Origin: an uncultured Oscillospiraceae bacterium
GTDB taxonomy: Bacteria; Bacillota; Clostridia; Oscillospirales; Ruminococcaceae
DNA length: 6,598 nucleotides
NCBI GenBank assembly: GCA_900543705.1
Contig: UQSL01000092.1
Span: forward strand, 1-6,598
Reading direction: 5' to 3'
In this document: positions 1-5,830 of the stretch, in pieces
Numbering within the stretch: the stretch's first letter is position 1
How the letters are laid out: each line of letters opens with the position of its first letter
Notes under the pieces: generated by a model
Told to the model about the DNA's origin: nothing
Seen by the model: the letters and a program-made list of their open reading frames with translations, nothing else
Databases searched by the model: none
Translations under genes and position numbers: made by a program

Positions 1-99
1 AAGAGGGCATACATGGCGCAAAACCGCCTCAAGCACTGCGGCTACAAAAACACCCGCGTGCTCGAAGGCGGCACCACGGTCAATGAAATCGAGCTGTAA
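1..99 (+). CDS. C-terminal end of a rhodanese-like domain protein (partial)
   Basis: Only the last 32 codons are in the window, ending at TAA 97-99; the start lies to the left. The visible residues fit the end of a rhodanese fold: an R-A-Y-M-A helix, then 'HCGYKNTRVLEGG' (residues 12-24), which matches the closing strand and Gly-Gly turn of sulfurtransferase domains. The catalytic Cys loop would be upstream and is not seen. In Clostridia such a domain often ends a CoA-disulfide-reductase-like FAD oxidoreductase, which would suit the siroheme reductase encoded about 50 bases downstream; this larger identity is inference. No terminator separates the two genes, so they are probably co-transcribed. 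A free-standing rhodanese is equally possible. Confidence 0.55.
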   Translation, partial: KRAYMAQNRLKHCGYKNTRVLEGGTTVNEIEL

Positions 100-150
100 G
101 GCTCTTGGAAGAAAATGAAAAGATGCAGTAATGTCAAATGGAGGATGAAC

Positions 151-1098
151 ATGACGAAAATCAGTGCAGAGGAAATCAAACGCGTCAAAGGCATGGGCTT
201 TTTGAATAACCGCGGAACGGATTTGTTTTCCGCAAGAATTATCACGGAAAACGGCGTGCTCAGCGCGGCACAGATGAAAAATCTGACCGAGGTCGCGGAC
301 AAATTCGGCAACGGGCAGATGGCCTTTACTTCCCGTCTCACGGTCGAACTGCCGGGCATCCAGTTTGAAGATATCGAGGCAGTGCGCGAGTATATCGCCA
401 AGGAAGGCATGGTCACCGGCGGAACTGGCTCCAGGGTTCGACCGGTTGTGGCCTGCAAAGGAACGGTCTGCCAGTATGGGCTCATCGACACTCAGGCGCT
501 GGCAAAGGAAATTCACAAGGTGTTTTATGAGGGCTATTATGATGTCAAGCTCCCGCATAAGTTCAAGATTGCAGTCGGCGGCTGCCCAAACAACTGCGTC
601 AAGCCGGATTTAAATGACCTCGGCATTGTCGGGCAGCGCATCCCGAATTTTGATGAGGAGATGTGCAACGGCTGTAAAAAGTGTACGGTGGATGCAGCCT
701 GCCCGATGGGGGTTGCCAAGGTTGAGGACGGTCTGCTCGAAATCAACAAGGACATCTGCAACAACTGTGGACGGTGCATCGGTACCTGCCGGTTTGATGC
801 TATCGAAGATGGACAAACCGGCTACAAAATCTATCTCGGCGGGCGCTGGGGCAAGAAGGTCGCACAGGGCCGTGCAATGAGCAGGATTTTCACCAGCAAA
901 GAAGAGTTGATGAAGGTCATCGAGAAGGCCATCCTTCTCTACCGCGAACAGGGCAAGACCGGCGAGCGGTTTGCCATGACCATCGACAGGCTCGGCTTTG
1001 AAAACGTCGAAGCGCAGCTTTTGTCCGACGATATCCTTGCGAGAAAGCAGGAGATTTTGGACGCACAGCTCCATCTGACCGGCGGTGCAACCTGCTAG
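151..1098 (+). CDS. Siroheme and 2x[4Fe-4S] sulfite/nitrite reductase-like protein
   Basis: A 315-residue cytoplasmic redox protein of the sulfite/nitrite reductase family, resembling the AsrC/Dsr-type small reductases. Residues about 12-88 form the ferredoxin-like half-domain, with 'TSRLTVELPGI' as its usual strand. The siroheme/4Fe-4S ligands are C102 and C107 ('ACKGTVCQYG') and C145 and C149 ('GGCPNNC'). A ferredoxin insert follows: C172, C175, C178, C184-P (CX2CX2CX5CP) and C203, C206, C209, C213 (CX2CX2CX3C). Family knowledge predicts six-electron reduction of sulfite or nitrite, or a related electron-transfer role; the true substrate is not readable. ATG 151 is chosen because GGAGG (140-144) sits 6 bases before it; an in-frame ATG at 115 has no comparable site. 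It follows a rhodanese-like gene, which favours sulfur chemistry. The first cysteine pair is CX4C, one residue shorter than the textbook CX5C. Confidence 0.85.
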   Translation: MTKISAEEIKRVKGMGFLNNRGTDLFSARIITENGVLSAAQMKNLTEVADKFGNGQMAFTSRLTVELPGIQFEDIEAVREYIAKEGMVTGGTGSRVRPVVACKGTVCQYGLIDTQALAKEIHKVFYEGYYDVKLPHKFKIAVGGCPNNCVKPDLNDLGIVGQRIPNFDEEMCNGCKKCTVDAACPMGVAKVEDGLLEINKDICNNCGRCIGTCRFDAIEDGQTGYKIYLGGRWGKKVAQGRAMSRIFTSKEELMKVIEKAILLYREQGKTGERFAMTIDRLGFENVEAQLLSDDILARKQEILDAQLHLTGGATC

Positions 1099-1116
1099 AA
1101 AAGTTTACCGATAAAC

Positions 1117-1155
1117 AAACAGCCGCCCGGAACTTTGGTTCCGGGCGGCTGTTTT
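1117..1155 (+). terminator. Rho-independent terminator after the reductase gene
   Basis: A perfect 17-bp inverted repeat, arms 1117-1133 and 1138-1154, closes on the loop TTTG. The stem core is GCCGCCCGGAAC and the right arm runs into TTTT (1152-1155). It begins 18 bases after the reductase stop, so it ends the rhodanese-reductase transcript. It also stands between that operon and the broken XRE gene, whose ribosome site starts at 1168. Confidence 0.88.
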
Positions 1156-1179
1156 AGTACGATTGATGAGGTGTGGAAA

Positions 1180-1405
1180 TTGTATTTTCAGCGATTACGA
1201 GATTTGCGAGAAGATAGAGACCTTTTGCAGGCCGATGTGGCAGCAGTCCTGGGAATCAGTCAAACGGTTTCTTCCAGATATGAAAGAGGGTTTCAGACGA
1301 TCCCTGTGGTTCATTTGTTAACTCGCGGACTTCTACCATACTTCCATGGATTACATCCTGGGACGGACAAATGAAAGCGCGCCCTATGCGATAGGGAAGC
1401 GGTAA
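1180..1405 (+). pseudogene. Small XRE-family helix-turn-helix regulator, frameshifted
   Basis: Two reading frames join into one typical 75-residue XRE/Cro-type regulator. The first frame, from TTG 1180 to 1320 (47 residues), carries the DNA-binding domain: 'YFQRLRDLREDRD', then 'ADVAAVLGISQTVSSRYERG' as the helix-turn-helix, then 'IPVVHLL'. The expected continuation 'LADFYHTSMDYILGRTNE' appears only in the next frame, from 1322 to TAA 1403-1405. One extra base (1321) or two missing bases at that point explains the break. Without the shift, translation ends at TGA 1372-1374 with an unrelated tail that lacks the last helices. TTG 1180 is chosen as start because GAGGTG (1168-1173) lies 6 bases before it. 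No promoter was found between the preceding terminator and this start, so expression would need read-through. It could be a decayed gene, an assembly error or, less likely, a programmed shift. Confidence 0.75.
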
Positions 1406-1408
1406 AAG

Positions 1409-1454
1409 AAAAGCCGGGCGGTGCCATTTTGAGGATGGCGGCGCCCGGCTTTTT
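1409..1454. terminator. Bidirectional terminator between convergent XRE and pyk/racemase genes
   Basis: Arms AAAAGCCGGGCG (1409-1420) and CGCCCGGCTTTT (1442-1453) pair over 12 bp. An inner helix GCCAT (1423-1427) with ATGGC (1435-1439) extends the stem. The + strand side ends in TTTTT (1450-1454); the minus side reads out as TTTTCTTTT (1412-1404). It therefore suits termination in both directions, for the XRE gene from the left and for pyk plus its racemase remnant from the right. Confidence 0.85.
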
Positions 1455-1484
1455 ACAGATTTCTTCTGCTTTTAGAGGTATCAG

Positions 1485-1691
1485 TTAGCGGCGGTGCAGC
1501 ATTTCAACGTGGGTAAACGTCCCTTTGCAAGTACGGGATCGATGACCGGGATTCCGGCGGCCTCCCTCGAAATCCTTCGCAATGCCGATGGTGGTCAGCC
1601 CGGTGCAGGCGAGCACGGCGGTCGATTCCCCACCCCGGAACGCTTTGCGTCCGGCCTGCCTGCCCGCAGCCTGGCAGCGGGAGGGCTCTTC
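1485..1691 (-). pseudogene. C-terminal remnant of an Asp/Glu racemase-like gene, with two indels
   Basis: On the minus strand directly after the pyk stop, about 69 codons keep a recognisable racemase C-terminus. Reading from 1691, one frame gives 'STAVLACTGLTTIGIAKDFE'; its Cys (codon 1605-1607) matches the second catalytic cysteine of the Asp/Glu/hydantoin racemase superfamily. Around 1563-1566 the coherent reading moves to another frame and gives 'AAGIPVIDPVLA', then around 1524-1526 it moves back and gives 'GTFTHVEMLHRR' and TAA 1487-1485. The first shift fits one added G, the second one lost base, so together they cancel. The N-terminal two thirds, including the first catalytic cysteine, are absent, and no start codon or ribosome site is seen. 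The product cannot be functional. Family assignment rests on short motifs from memory. Confidence 0.6.
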
Positions 1692-3449
1692 TTATTTTTT
1701 GTCCGCAAGGTTACAGACAAAGCCGCGCGCTGCATCCACATTCACACAGGTTCCGCCCTTGAGGATGTGGGTCGCGTTCTTGCAGCCGACAATGACCGGG
1801 ATATCGAGTGCCATACCGATGGTTGCGGCATGGGAATTGATGCCCGGTTCCTCCGTGATGATGGCGCTCGCCTGTTTCATGATGTCGAGCACCTGGTTTG
1901 AGGTGCGCGGGATGACGAGGATATCCCCGCGGGTGAATGTCTTGTGCGCTTCCTCCTCGTTCTTTGCAACGCAGAGGGTTCCGACACAGGAGTTTGTACC
2001 GATGCCGTCGCCCGAGGCAAGGACGTCCCCGACAATCTGTACTTTGATAAGATTTGTGGTTCCCGCCACTGACAGCGGCGCGCCGAGCGTGATAACAACG
2101 AGATCGCCGTCTGCGACAAGGCCCTGGGAGTGGACGGTGTCTACGACATGATCAAATAAATCGTCCATGTCGTTCATCTCCTTGACCATAACCGGAGTAA
2201 CGCCCCAGGATAGGCACATCCTGCGGTAGGTCTGCTCGGAAGGGGTACAGCCGATGATGGGAATCTCCGGGCGGTATTTGGAGATCATCCGGGCCGTATG
2301 CCCGGAGAGGGTGACGGTGATGATAGCGGCTGCGCCCAAATCGTGCGCGGTGGTGCAGGTTGCGTGCGAGATGGCATTGGTGACGTCGCCGCGAAAATCC
2401 TGGTCCTCACGTTCTCTGAAAAGATGGCCGGAACAGTAGACGTCCCGTTCCGTACGCTCCGCGATGCGTGCCATCGTCTGAACCGCCTCCACCGGGTAAG
2501 CGCCGGCGGCGGTTTCCCCGGAGAGCATGATAGCGCTTGTTCCGTCATAGATGGCGTTTGCCACGTCGGTGGCCTCGGCCCGGGTCGGGCGGGGGTTTTT
2601 AATCATGCTGTCGAGCATCTGGGTCGCGGTGATGACCTGTTTGCCAGCATTATATGCCTTGCTGATAAGCATTTTTTGGAGTACCGGCACATCCTCAAGC
2701 GGTATTTCCACGCCCATGTCGCCACGCGCCACCATGACGCCGTCCGCGACCATCAGAATTTCATCGATGTTCTCCACACCCTCTGCGTTTTCGATTTTGG
2801 CGATGATGCGGATGGAATCGCATTTGCACTCATCGAGAATTTTGCGGATTTGGAGGATATCATCCGCACTGCGGACAAACGAGGCGGCGATAAAATCGAA
2901 GCCTTCCTTTACGCCGAAGACAATGTCGTCATGGTCCTTCTGGCTGATGTACGGCATGCTCAGGCGGGTACCGGGGACGTTGACGCCTTTGTGGTCGGAT
3001 ACCGGGCCGTCGTTGAGCACGCGGCAGATAATCTCCGTCTCTGTCAAATCGACGACCTTGAGCGCGACGAGCCCGTCGTCGAGAAGAACAATGCGTCCAA
3101 TCTCCAGGTCCTTGATAAGCCCTGGGTAGGTGATGGAAACACGGGTTTCATCCCCGAGGATTTCTTCGCTTGTCAGGGAAAAGCGCCCGCCCTCTTTTAA
3201 AAATACTCTGCCGTCTTTAAAGTTCCCCACACGGATTTCCGGCCCCTTGGTGTCGAGCAGGGCAGCCGCAGGCTTTCCCATCTCCCTTGCCGCCTGGCGG
3301 AAATTCTCTAAAAGCTGGCGGTGTTCCTCATGAGTGGAGTGGGAGAAGTTGAAACGCGCAACATCCATTCCCGCACATAGCAGCTTTTTGATCATTTCCA
3401 CTGTATTGGTGGCTGGGCCCAGGGTACAGACTATCTTTGTTCTTCGCAT
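1692..3449 (-). CDS. pyk: Pyruvate kinase with C-terminal PEP-utiliser (phosphohistidine) domain
   Basis: Converts phosphoenolpyruvate and ADP to pyruvate and ATP, the last step of glycolysis, in the cytoplasm. The 585 residues match the long Firmicutes form. Residues 1-70 and 160-340 are the TIM barrel and about 71-155 the B domain. Substrate and metal residues are present: R32, N34, S36 and H37 ('ARFNFSH'), K218 and E220 ('RIIAKIENAEG'), D244 ('ARGDMGVEIP') and 'TATQML' at 274-279. The allosteric C domain spans about 355-470. Residues 475-585 are an extra PEP-utilising mobile domain with H540 in 'TEEPGINSHAATIGMALDIP'. E71 in 'DTKGPEIR' aligns with rabbit Glu117, the residue linked to K+-dependent enzymes. 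GAGGTG (3458-3463) lies 8 bases before ATG. Transcription is divergent from mutY. No terminator directly follows its stop; the racemase remnant and the shared terminator come next. Confidence 0.97.
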   Translation of the reverse strand: MRRTKIVCTLGPATNTVEMIKKLLCAGMDVARFNFSHSTHEEHRQLLENFRQAAREMGKPAAALLDTKGPEIRVGNFKDGRVFLKEGGRFSLTSEEILGDETRVSITYPGLIKDLEIGRIVLLDDGLVALKVVDLTETEIICRVLNDGPVSDHKGVNVPGTRLSMPYISQKDHDDIVFGVKEGFDFIAASFVRSADDILQIRKILDECKCDSIRIIAKIENAEGVENIDEILMVADGVMVARGDMGVEIPLEDVPVLQKMLISKAYNAGKQVITATQMLDSMIKNPRPTRAEATDVANAIYDGTSAIMLSGETAAGAYPVEAVQTMARIAERTERDVYCSGHLFREREDQDFRGDVTNAISHATCTTAHDLGAAAIITVTLSGHTARMISKYRPEIPIIGCTPSEQTYRRMCLSWGVTPVMVKEMNDMDDLFDHVVDTVHSQGLVADGDLVVITLGAPLSVAGTTNLIKVQIVGDVLASGDGIGTNSCVGTLCVAKNEEEAHKTFTRGDILVIPRTSNQVLDIMKQASAIITEEPGINSHAATIGMALDIPVIVGCKNATHILKGGTCVNVDAARGFVCNLADKK

Positions 3450-3500
3450 TAAAAAAACACCTCAATTATGTTGAGTAAATATTAAAAATTTCCCATGTTA

Positions 3501-3528
3501 ACTATACCATAAAGTCCTGATAGTGCAA
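3501..3528 (-). promoter_or_regulatory. Candidate sigma-A promoter for pyk with extended -10
   Basis: On the minus strand the -35-like TTGCAC (3528-3523) is followed after 16 bases by TATAGT (3506-3501). TGG immediately precedes the -10, giving the TGn extended -10 element. The -35 is weak (3 of 6). The start would be near 3494, leaving a leader of about 45 bases before the pyk ATG. Confidence 0.6.
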
Positions 3529-3531
3529 GGT

Positions 3532-3571
3532 ATTTTCTGAAAATTTCACTTTCCGCTGAAAATACTGAAAA
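3532..3571. promoter_or_regulatory. A-rich region with CTGAAAA repeats and a dyad between divergent promoters
   Basis: CTGAAAA occurs three times, at 3537-3543, 3556-3562 and 3565-3571. The first copy is half of a perfect inverted repeat, ATTTTC-T-GAAAAT (3532-3544). The cluster lies between the pyk -35 (3523-3528) and the mutY -35 (3577-3582). It could be a regulator site or simply A-tract UP-like DNA; no known regulator consensus was recognised. Confidence 0.3.
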
Positions 3572-3576
3572 CAAGT

Positions 3577-3605
3577 TTGATAAATTCTCGAAAAAACGCT
3601 ATAAT
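3577..3605 (+). promoter_or_regulatory. Sigma-A promoter for mutY-mgsA
   Basis: TTGATA (3577-3582) and TATAAT (3600-3605) are separated by exactly 17 bases, matching the consensus at 5 of 6 and 6 of 6 positions. The start should lie near 3612, just before GGGAGG (3617-3622), so the leader is very short. This also rules out a longer mutY reading from GTG 3606. Confidence 0.85.
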
Positions 3606-3629
3606 GTGACCATTACGGGAGGATACGAT

Positions 3630-4730
3630 ATGAGCGAAAACCTTTATGGAAGATTTGAGTCACCAGAACAAGCGCTGGAACACTTAAAGCAGGTGGCGGG
3701 CGGGCTGTTAAGATGGTATGATCACAATGCGAGAGTGCTCCCCTGGCGGCAAAACAAGGACCCATACCGTATCTGGATATCCGAAATCATGCTCCAGCAG
3801 ACGAGGGTCGAGGCAGTCAAGCCCTATTACGAGCGGTTTTTGGCACAGTTTCCGGATGTATCCATGCTTGCATCCGCACCGCTTGAGAAGGTGCTAAAAG
3901 CATGGGAGGGCCTGGGTTATTACAGCCGGGCGAGGAATCTCCACAAGGCGGCAAACCAGATTATGTCTGAGTTTTCCGGGCAGTTTCCCCGTACGGCAAA
4001 GGAACTCCGCACGCTTGTGGGAATCGGGGAGTATACGGCCGGGGCGATTGCCTCGATTGCCTTTGAGGAACGCGTCCCTGCGGTGGACGGCAACGTTCTG
4101 CGGGTTATCTCCCGTCTGATAGAAAGTAAGGCGGATATTCTCAAAGTGCGGGAGAAAAAGGCGCTCGCATCGCTTGCCCAGGACATGATGCCTTATGAGC
4201 GAATCGGGGATTACAACCAGGCGATGATGGAAATCGGCGCGCTTATCTGCGTGCCAAACGGCGCGCCGCAGTGCGGAATCTGTCCGCTGGCCGGGCTGTG
4301 CCTCGCCCACAAAAACGGCTGCGAGGAGGACTACCCGAAGAAATCCCCCAAAAAGGAGCGCCGCAAGGAGGACAAGACGGTTCTGCTGCTCCATGGCGGG
4401 AACAGGGTTCTGCTGCACCGGCGGGAGGATATCGGACTGCTTGCCGGGCTGTGGGAGTTTCCGATGGCTGAAGGGAAAGTACCGGCACAGAAGATTCTCT
4501 CTGCACTTGGGGTACCTGGGGAGAACGTCAAAAAGATTGTGCCGACAAAGGATGCAAAGCACATTTTCAGCCACGTGGAATGGCATATGGCCGGGTATCT
4601 CATCGAGCTGTCCGGCCCGTTTGATGCGCCGTGGGGATACTCCTGGGCAAATAAACAGGAGCTTTTGGAGCGGTATCCGGTTGCCAATGCTCAAAAACAG
4701 TACCGAGAGCTGATTTTAAAACTCATATAA
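3630..4730 (+). CDS. mutY: A/G-specific adenine DNA glycosylase MutY
   Basis: Removes adenine mispaired with 8-oxoguanine, preventing G:C to T:A mutations. The 366 residues follow the MutY plan. Residues about 25-205 are the HhH-GPD glycosylase, with catalytic E52 ('SEIMLQQT'), the helix-hairpin-helix 'LVGIGEYTAGAI' (129-140) with Y135, and D153 and N155 in 'AVDGNVLR'. The [4Fe-4S] ligands are C207, C215, C218 and C224. Residues about 248-366 are the NUDIX-like domain that reads 8-oxoguanine, with the FSH loop at 313-315 in 'HIFSHVEWHM'. ATG 3630 is preceded by GGGAGG (3617-3622) with 7 bases between. The first cysteine gap is X7, against X6 in the E. coli enzyme. It is first in a two-gene unit; mgsA follows after 16 bases. 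Confidence 0.96.
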   Translation: MSENLYGRFESPEQALEHLKQVAGGLLRWYDHNARVLPWRQNKDPYRIWISEIMLQQTRVEAVKPYYERFLAQFPDVSMLASAPLEKVLKAWEGLGYYSRARNLHKAANQIMSEFSGQFPRTAKELRTLVGIGEYTAGAIASIAFEERVPAVDGNVLRVISRLIESKADILKVREKKALASLAQDMMPYERIGDYNQAMMEIGALICVPNGAPQCGICPLAGLCLAHKNGCEEDYPKKSPKKERRKEDKTVLLLHGGNRVLLHRREDIGLLAGLWEFPMAEGKVPAQKILSALGVPGENVKKIVPTKDAKHIFSHVEWHMAGYLIELSGPFDAPWGYSWANKQELLERYPVANAQKQYRELILKLI

Positions 4731-4746
4731 AAGGGAGGCAGACAAG

Positions 4747-5241
4747 ATGGAACAGGATTATCAAATCGTAACCCTGGGAAAACAAAAACACATCGCGCTA
4801 ATTGCACATGACAATCGCAAACAGGATCTGATTGAGTGGACGCAGGCGAAGAAGGGGATTTTGCGCCGCCATTTCCTGTGCGGTACGGGAACGACTGCAA
4901 GGCTTATCAGCGAAAAGGTCGGGCTTCCGGTCAAGGGATACCACAGCGGCCCGCTCGGCGGCGACCAGCAGGTTGGCGCTCGGATCGCGGAGGGGGAAAT
5001 TGACTTTATGATATTCTTCTGGGATCCACTGTCCGCCCAGCCACATGACCCGGATGTCAAGGCCCTGCTGCGGATTGCGGCGCTCTATGATATCCCGGTG
5101 GCGACGAACCAATCTACGGCGGATTTCCTGCTAAGCTCCCCGCTGATGGATGAGGAGTATGACCGCCGTATCATCGACTATGCCAAACGAATGAAGCGCC
5201 GTACCGAGGATTTTTCCAGGGGTACCTTGTCGGAGTATTGA
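4747..5241 (+). CDS. mgsA: Methylglyoxal synthase
   Basis: Converts dihydroxyacetone phosphate to methylglyoxal and phosphate in the cytoplasm, a phosphate-releasing bypass of lower glycolysis. The 164 residues are near the E. coli length of about 152. Active-site residues line up with a constant +2 offset from E. coli: H21 and D22 ('ALIAHDNRK'), D73 ('GPLGGDQQ'), D93 ('FFWDPLSAQPHDPDV'), H100 and D103. The phosphate loop is 'CGTGTTA' (45-51), and 'VATNQSTADFL' (118-128) is the conserved C-terminal signature. GGGAGG (4733-4738) stands 8 bases before ATG and 16 bases separate it from the mutY stop, so the two are probably co-transcribed from the promoter at 3577-3605. No T-rich terminator follows; only a short hairpin is seen at 5261-5276. 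Confidence 0.96.
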   Translation: MEQDYQIVTLGKQKHIALIAHDNRKQDLIEWTQAKKGILRRHFLCGTGTTARLISEKVGLPVKGYHSGPLGGDQQVGARIAEGEIDFMIFFWDPLSAQPHDPDVKALLRIAALYDIPVATNQSTADFLLSSPLMDEEYDRRIIDYAKRMKRRTEDFSRGTLSEY

Positions 5242-5260
5242 TAAGCAGGGGAACTGAGAA

Positions 5261-5276
5261 CGGCTAGGCAGAGCCG
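5261..5276 (+). other. Short hairpin after mgsA, not a terminator
   Basis: CGGCT (5261-5265) pairs with AGCCG (5272-5276) across a six-base loop. There is no following T-run, so it is unlikely to terminate. It may protect the mgsA 3' end or have no role; transcription may continue into the GNAT remnant. Confidence 0.25.
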
Positions 5277-5318
5277 AAACATACCGGCACGGATTGATTA
5301 AGAGAGAGGGGGGCTTCG

Positions 5319-5623
5319 ATGATATCGCTTCGGAAAATCACGAAAACCGCAGGAAGCTGTTCAATCCGGAAATGACGGAGAATCAGCGGCGTTTTGTCGC
5401 CTCTAACCGTTCCAGTGCCGCCGCTGCCTATGTATTGGCGACAAACGGCGGCTATCCGATGTCCCTTTCCATTTACCAGGACGAAACGATGGTGGGTTTT
5501 GTGCTAATAGTCTATGGAATTACCGGCTATGAGATTCCAAACGTTGGAAAATGCAGAGAGTTTTGGTTTCATGACAACGGGGAAATGATTGTAGGCGAAA
5601 ATGTTACTGTGCTCAAACTGTAA
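5319..5623 (+). pseudogene. Broken GNAT-family N-acetyltransferase remnant
   Basis: The likely original start is ATG 5319, with a GAGGGG ribosome site at 5306-5311, giving 'MISLRKITK', a typical GNAT opening. That frame stops after 18 codons at TGA 5373-5375. The coherent continuation is in another frame from about 5342: 'ENRRKLFNPEMTENQRRFVASN', then 'GGYPMSLSIYQDETMVGFVL'. This matches the N-terminal half of PaiA/BltD-like polyamine or amino-acid acetyltransferases. A loss of one or four bases near 5343 explains the break. After 'TGYEIPNVGK' (ending about 5551) the last 23 residues, beginning 'CREFWFHDNGEMIVGENV', do not resemble the family, and the acetyl-CoA loop (Q/RxxGxG/A) is missing. 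At about 100 codons it falls well short of the usual 150-170. The single open frame 5294-5623 has no good start of its own. Not expected to be active. Confidence 0.6.
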
Positions 5624-5653
5624 GCTTCCTTGTTTACATATATCGGCGGCAGG

Positions 5654-5686
5654 GCCGGGTGGAGTTTTTTCCGCCCGGCTGTTTTT
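5654..5686 (+). terminator. Rho-independent terminator after the GNAT remnant
   Basis: GCCGGGTGGA (5654-5663) pairs with TCCGCCCGGC (5670-5679) over 10 bp with one G-U pair and a six-base loop. TTTTT follows at 5682-5686. It probably ends transcripts from mutY-mgsA and the remnant. Confidence 0.85.
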
Positions 5687-5711
5687 ATTGAGCGAACTGG
5701 GGAATGCGCAG

Positions 5712-5723
5712 AGGAAACTTCCT
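5712..5723. repeat. Small dyad AGGAA-AC-TTCCT upstream of the permease gene
   Basis: A 5+2+5 inverted repeat lies about 50 bases before the candidate permease -10. It could be an operator, but dyads this short occur by chance and no regulator consensus was recognised. Confidence 0.2.
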
Positions 5724-5771
5724 GTTTGAGAAATGGAAGAGAAGCCTACAATAAGAAAAGATTGACAAGTT

Positions 5772-5780
5772 TGTTATACT
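5772..5780 (+). promoter_or_regulatory. Candidate extended -10 promoter for the permease gene
   Basis: TGTTATACT combines a TGn element (5772-5774) with TATACT (5775-5780). The start would be near 5787, giving a leader of about 44 bases. A perfect TTGACA (5762-5767) lies only 7 bases before the -10, too close to act as its -35, so the call rests on the extended -10 alone. Confidence 0.5.
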
Positions 5781-5830
5781 GGTATTGCGCACTTTGGGAA
5801 TAAATGAAAGACGAAAGAGGAGCTTGAGAT

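Noticed and set aside
115..150. 12-codon longer start for the reductase
   Set aside because: ATG 115 has only a weak purine stretch upstream; ATG 151 has GGAGG 6 bases before it.
610..1074. 154-codon open frame on the - strand
   Set aside because: Antisense to the reductase gene, whose cysteine motifs prove the coding strand.
1135..1163. Promoter for the XRE gene (TTGGTT and TACGAT with 17 bases)
   Set aside because: The matches are poor and overlap the terminator, and the predicted start near 1170 would remove part of the ribosome site.
1494..2151. + strand open frames across the pyk end
   Set aside because: They run antisense to pyk and the racemase remnant, whose motifs read on the minus strand.
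2298..3200. 300-codon open frame on the + strand
   Set aside because: It lies fully antisense to pyk, has no ribosome site or family motif, and is explained by the GC-rich codon use of pyk.
3606..3629. GTG-initiated extension of mutY
   Set aside because: It begins immediately after the TATAAT box and before the expected transcript start, whereas ATG 3630 has GGGAGG at good spacing.
3894..4694. 266-codon open frame on the - strand
   Set aside because: Antisense shadow of mutY with no recognisable domain.
5762..5767. TTGACA as -35 of the permease promoter
   Set aside because: The only good -10 is 7 bases downstream, and a 17-base spacing gives TTGCGC, which is not a -10.
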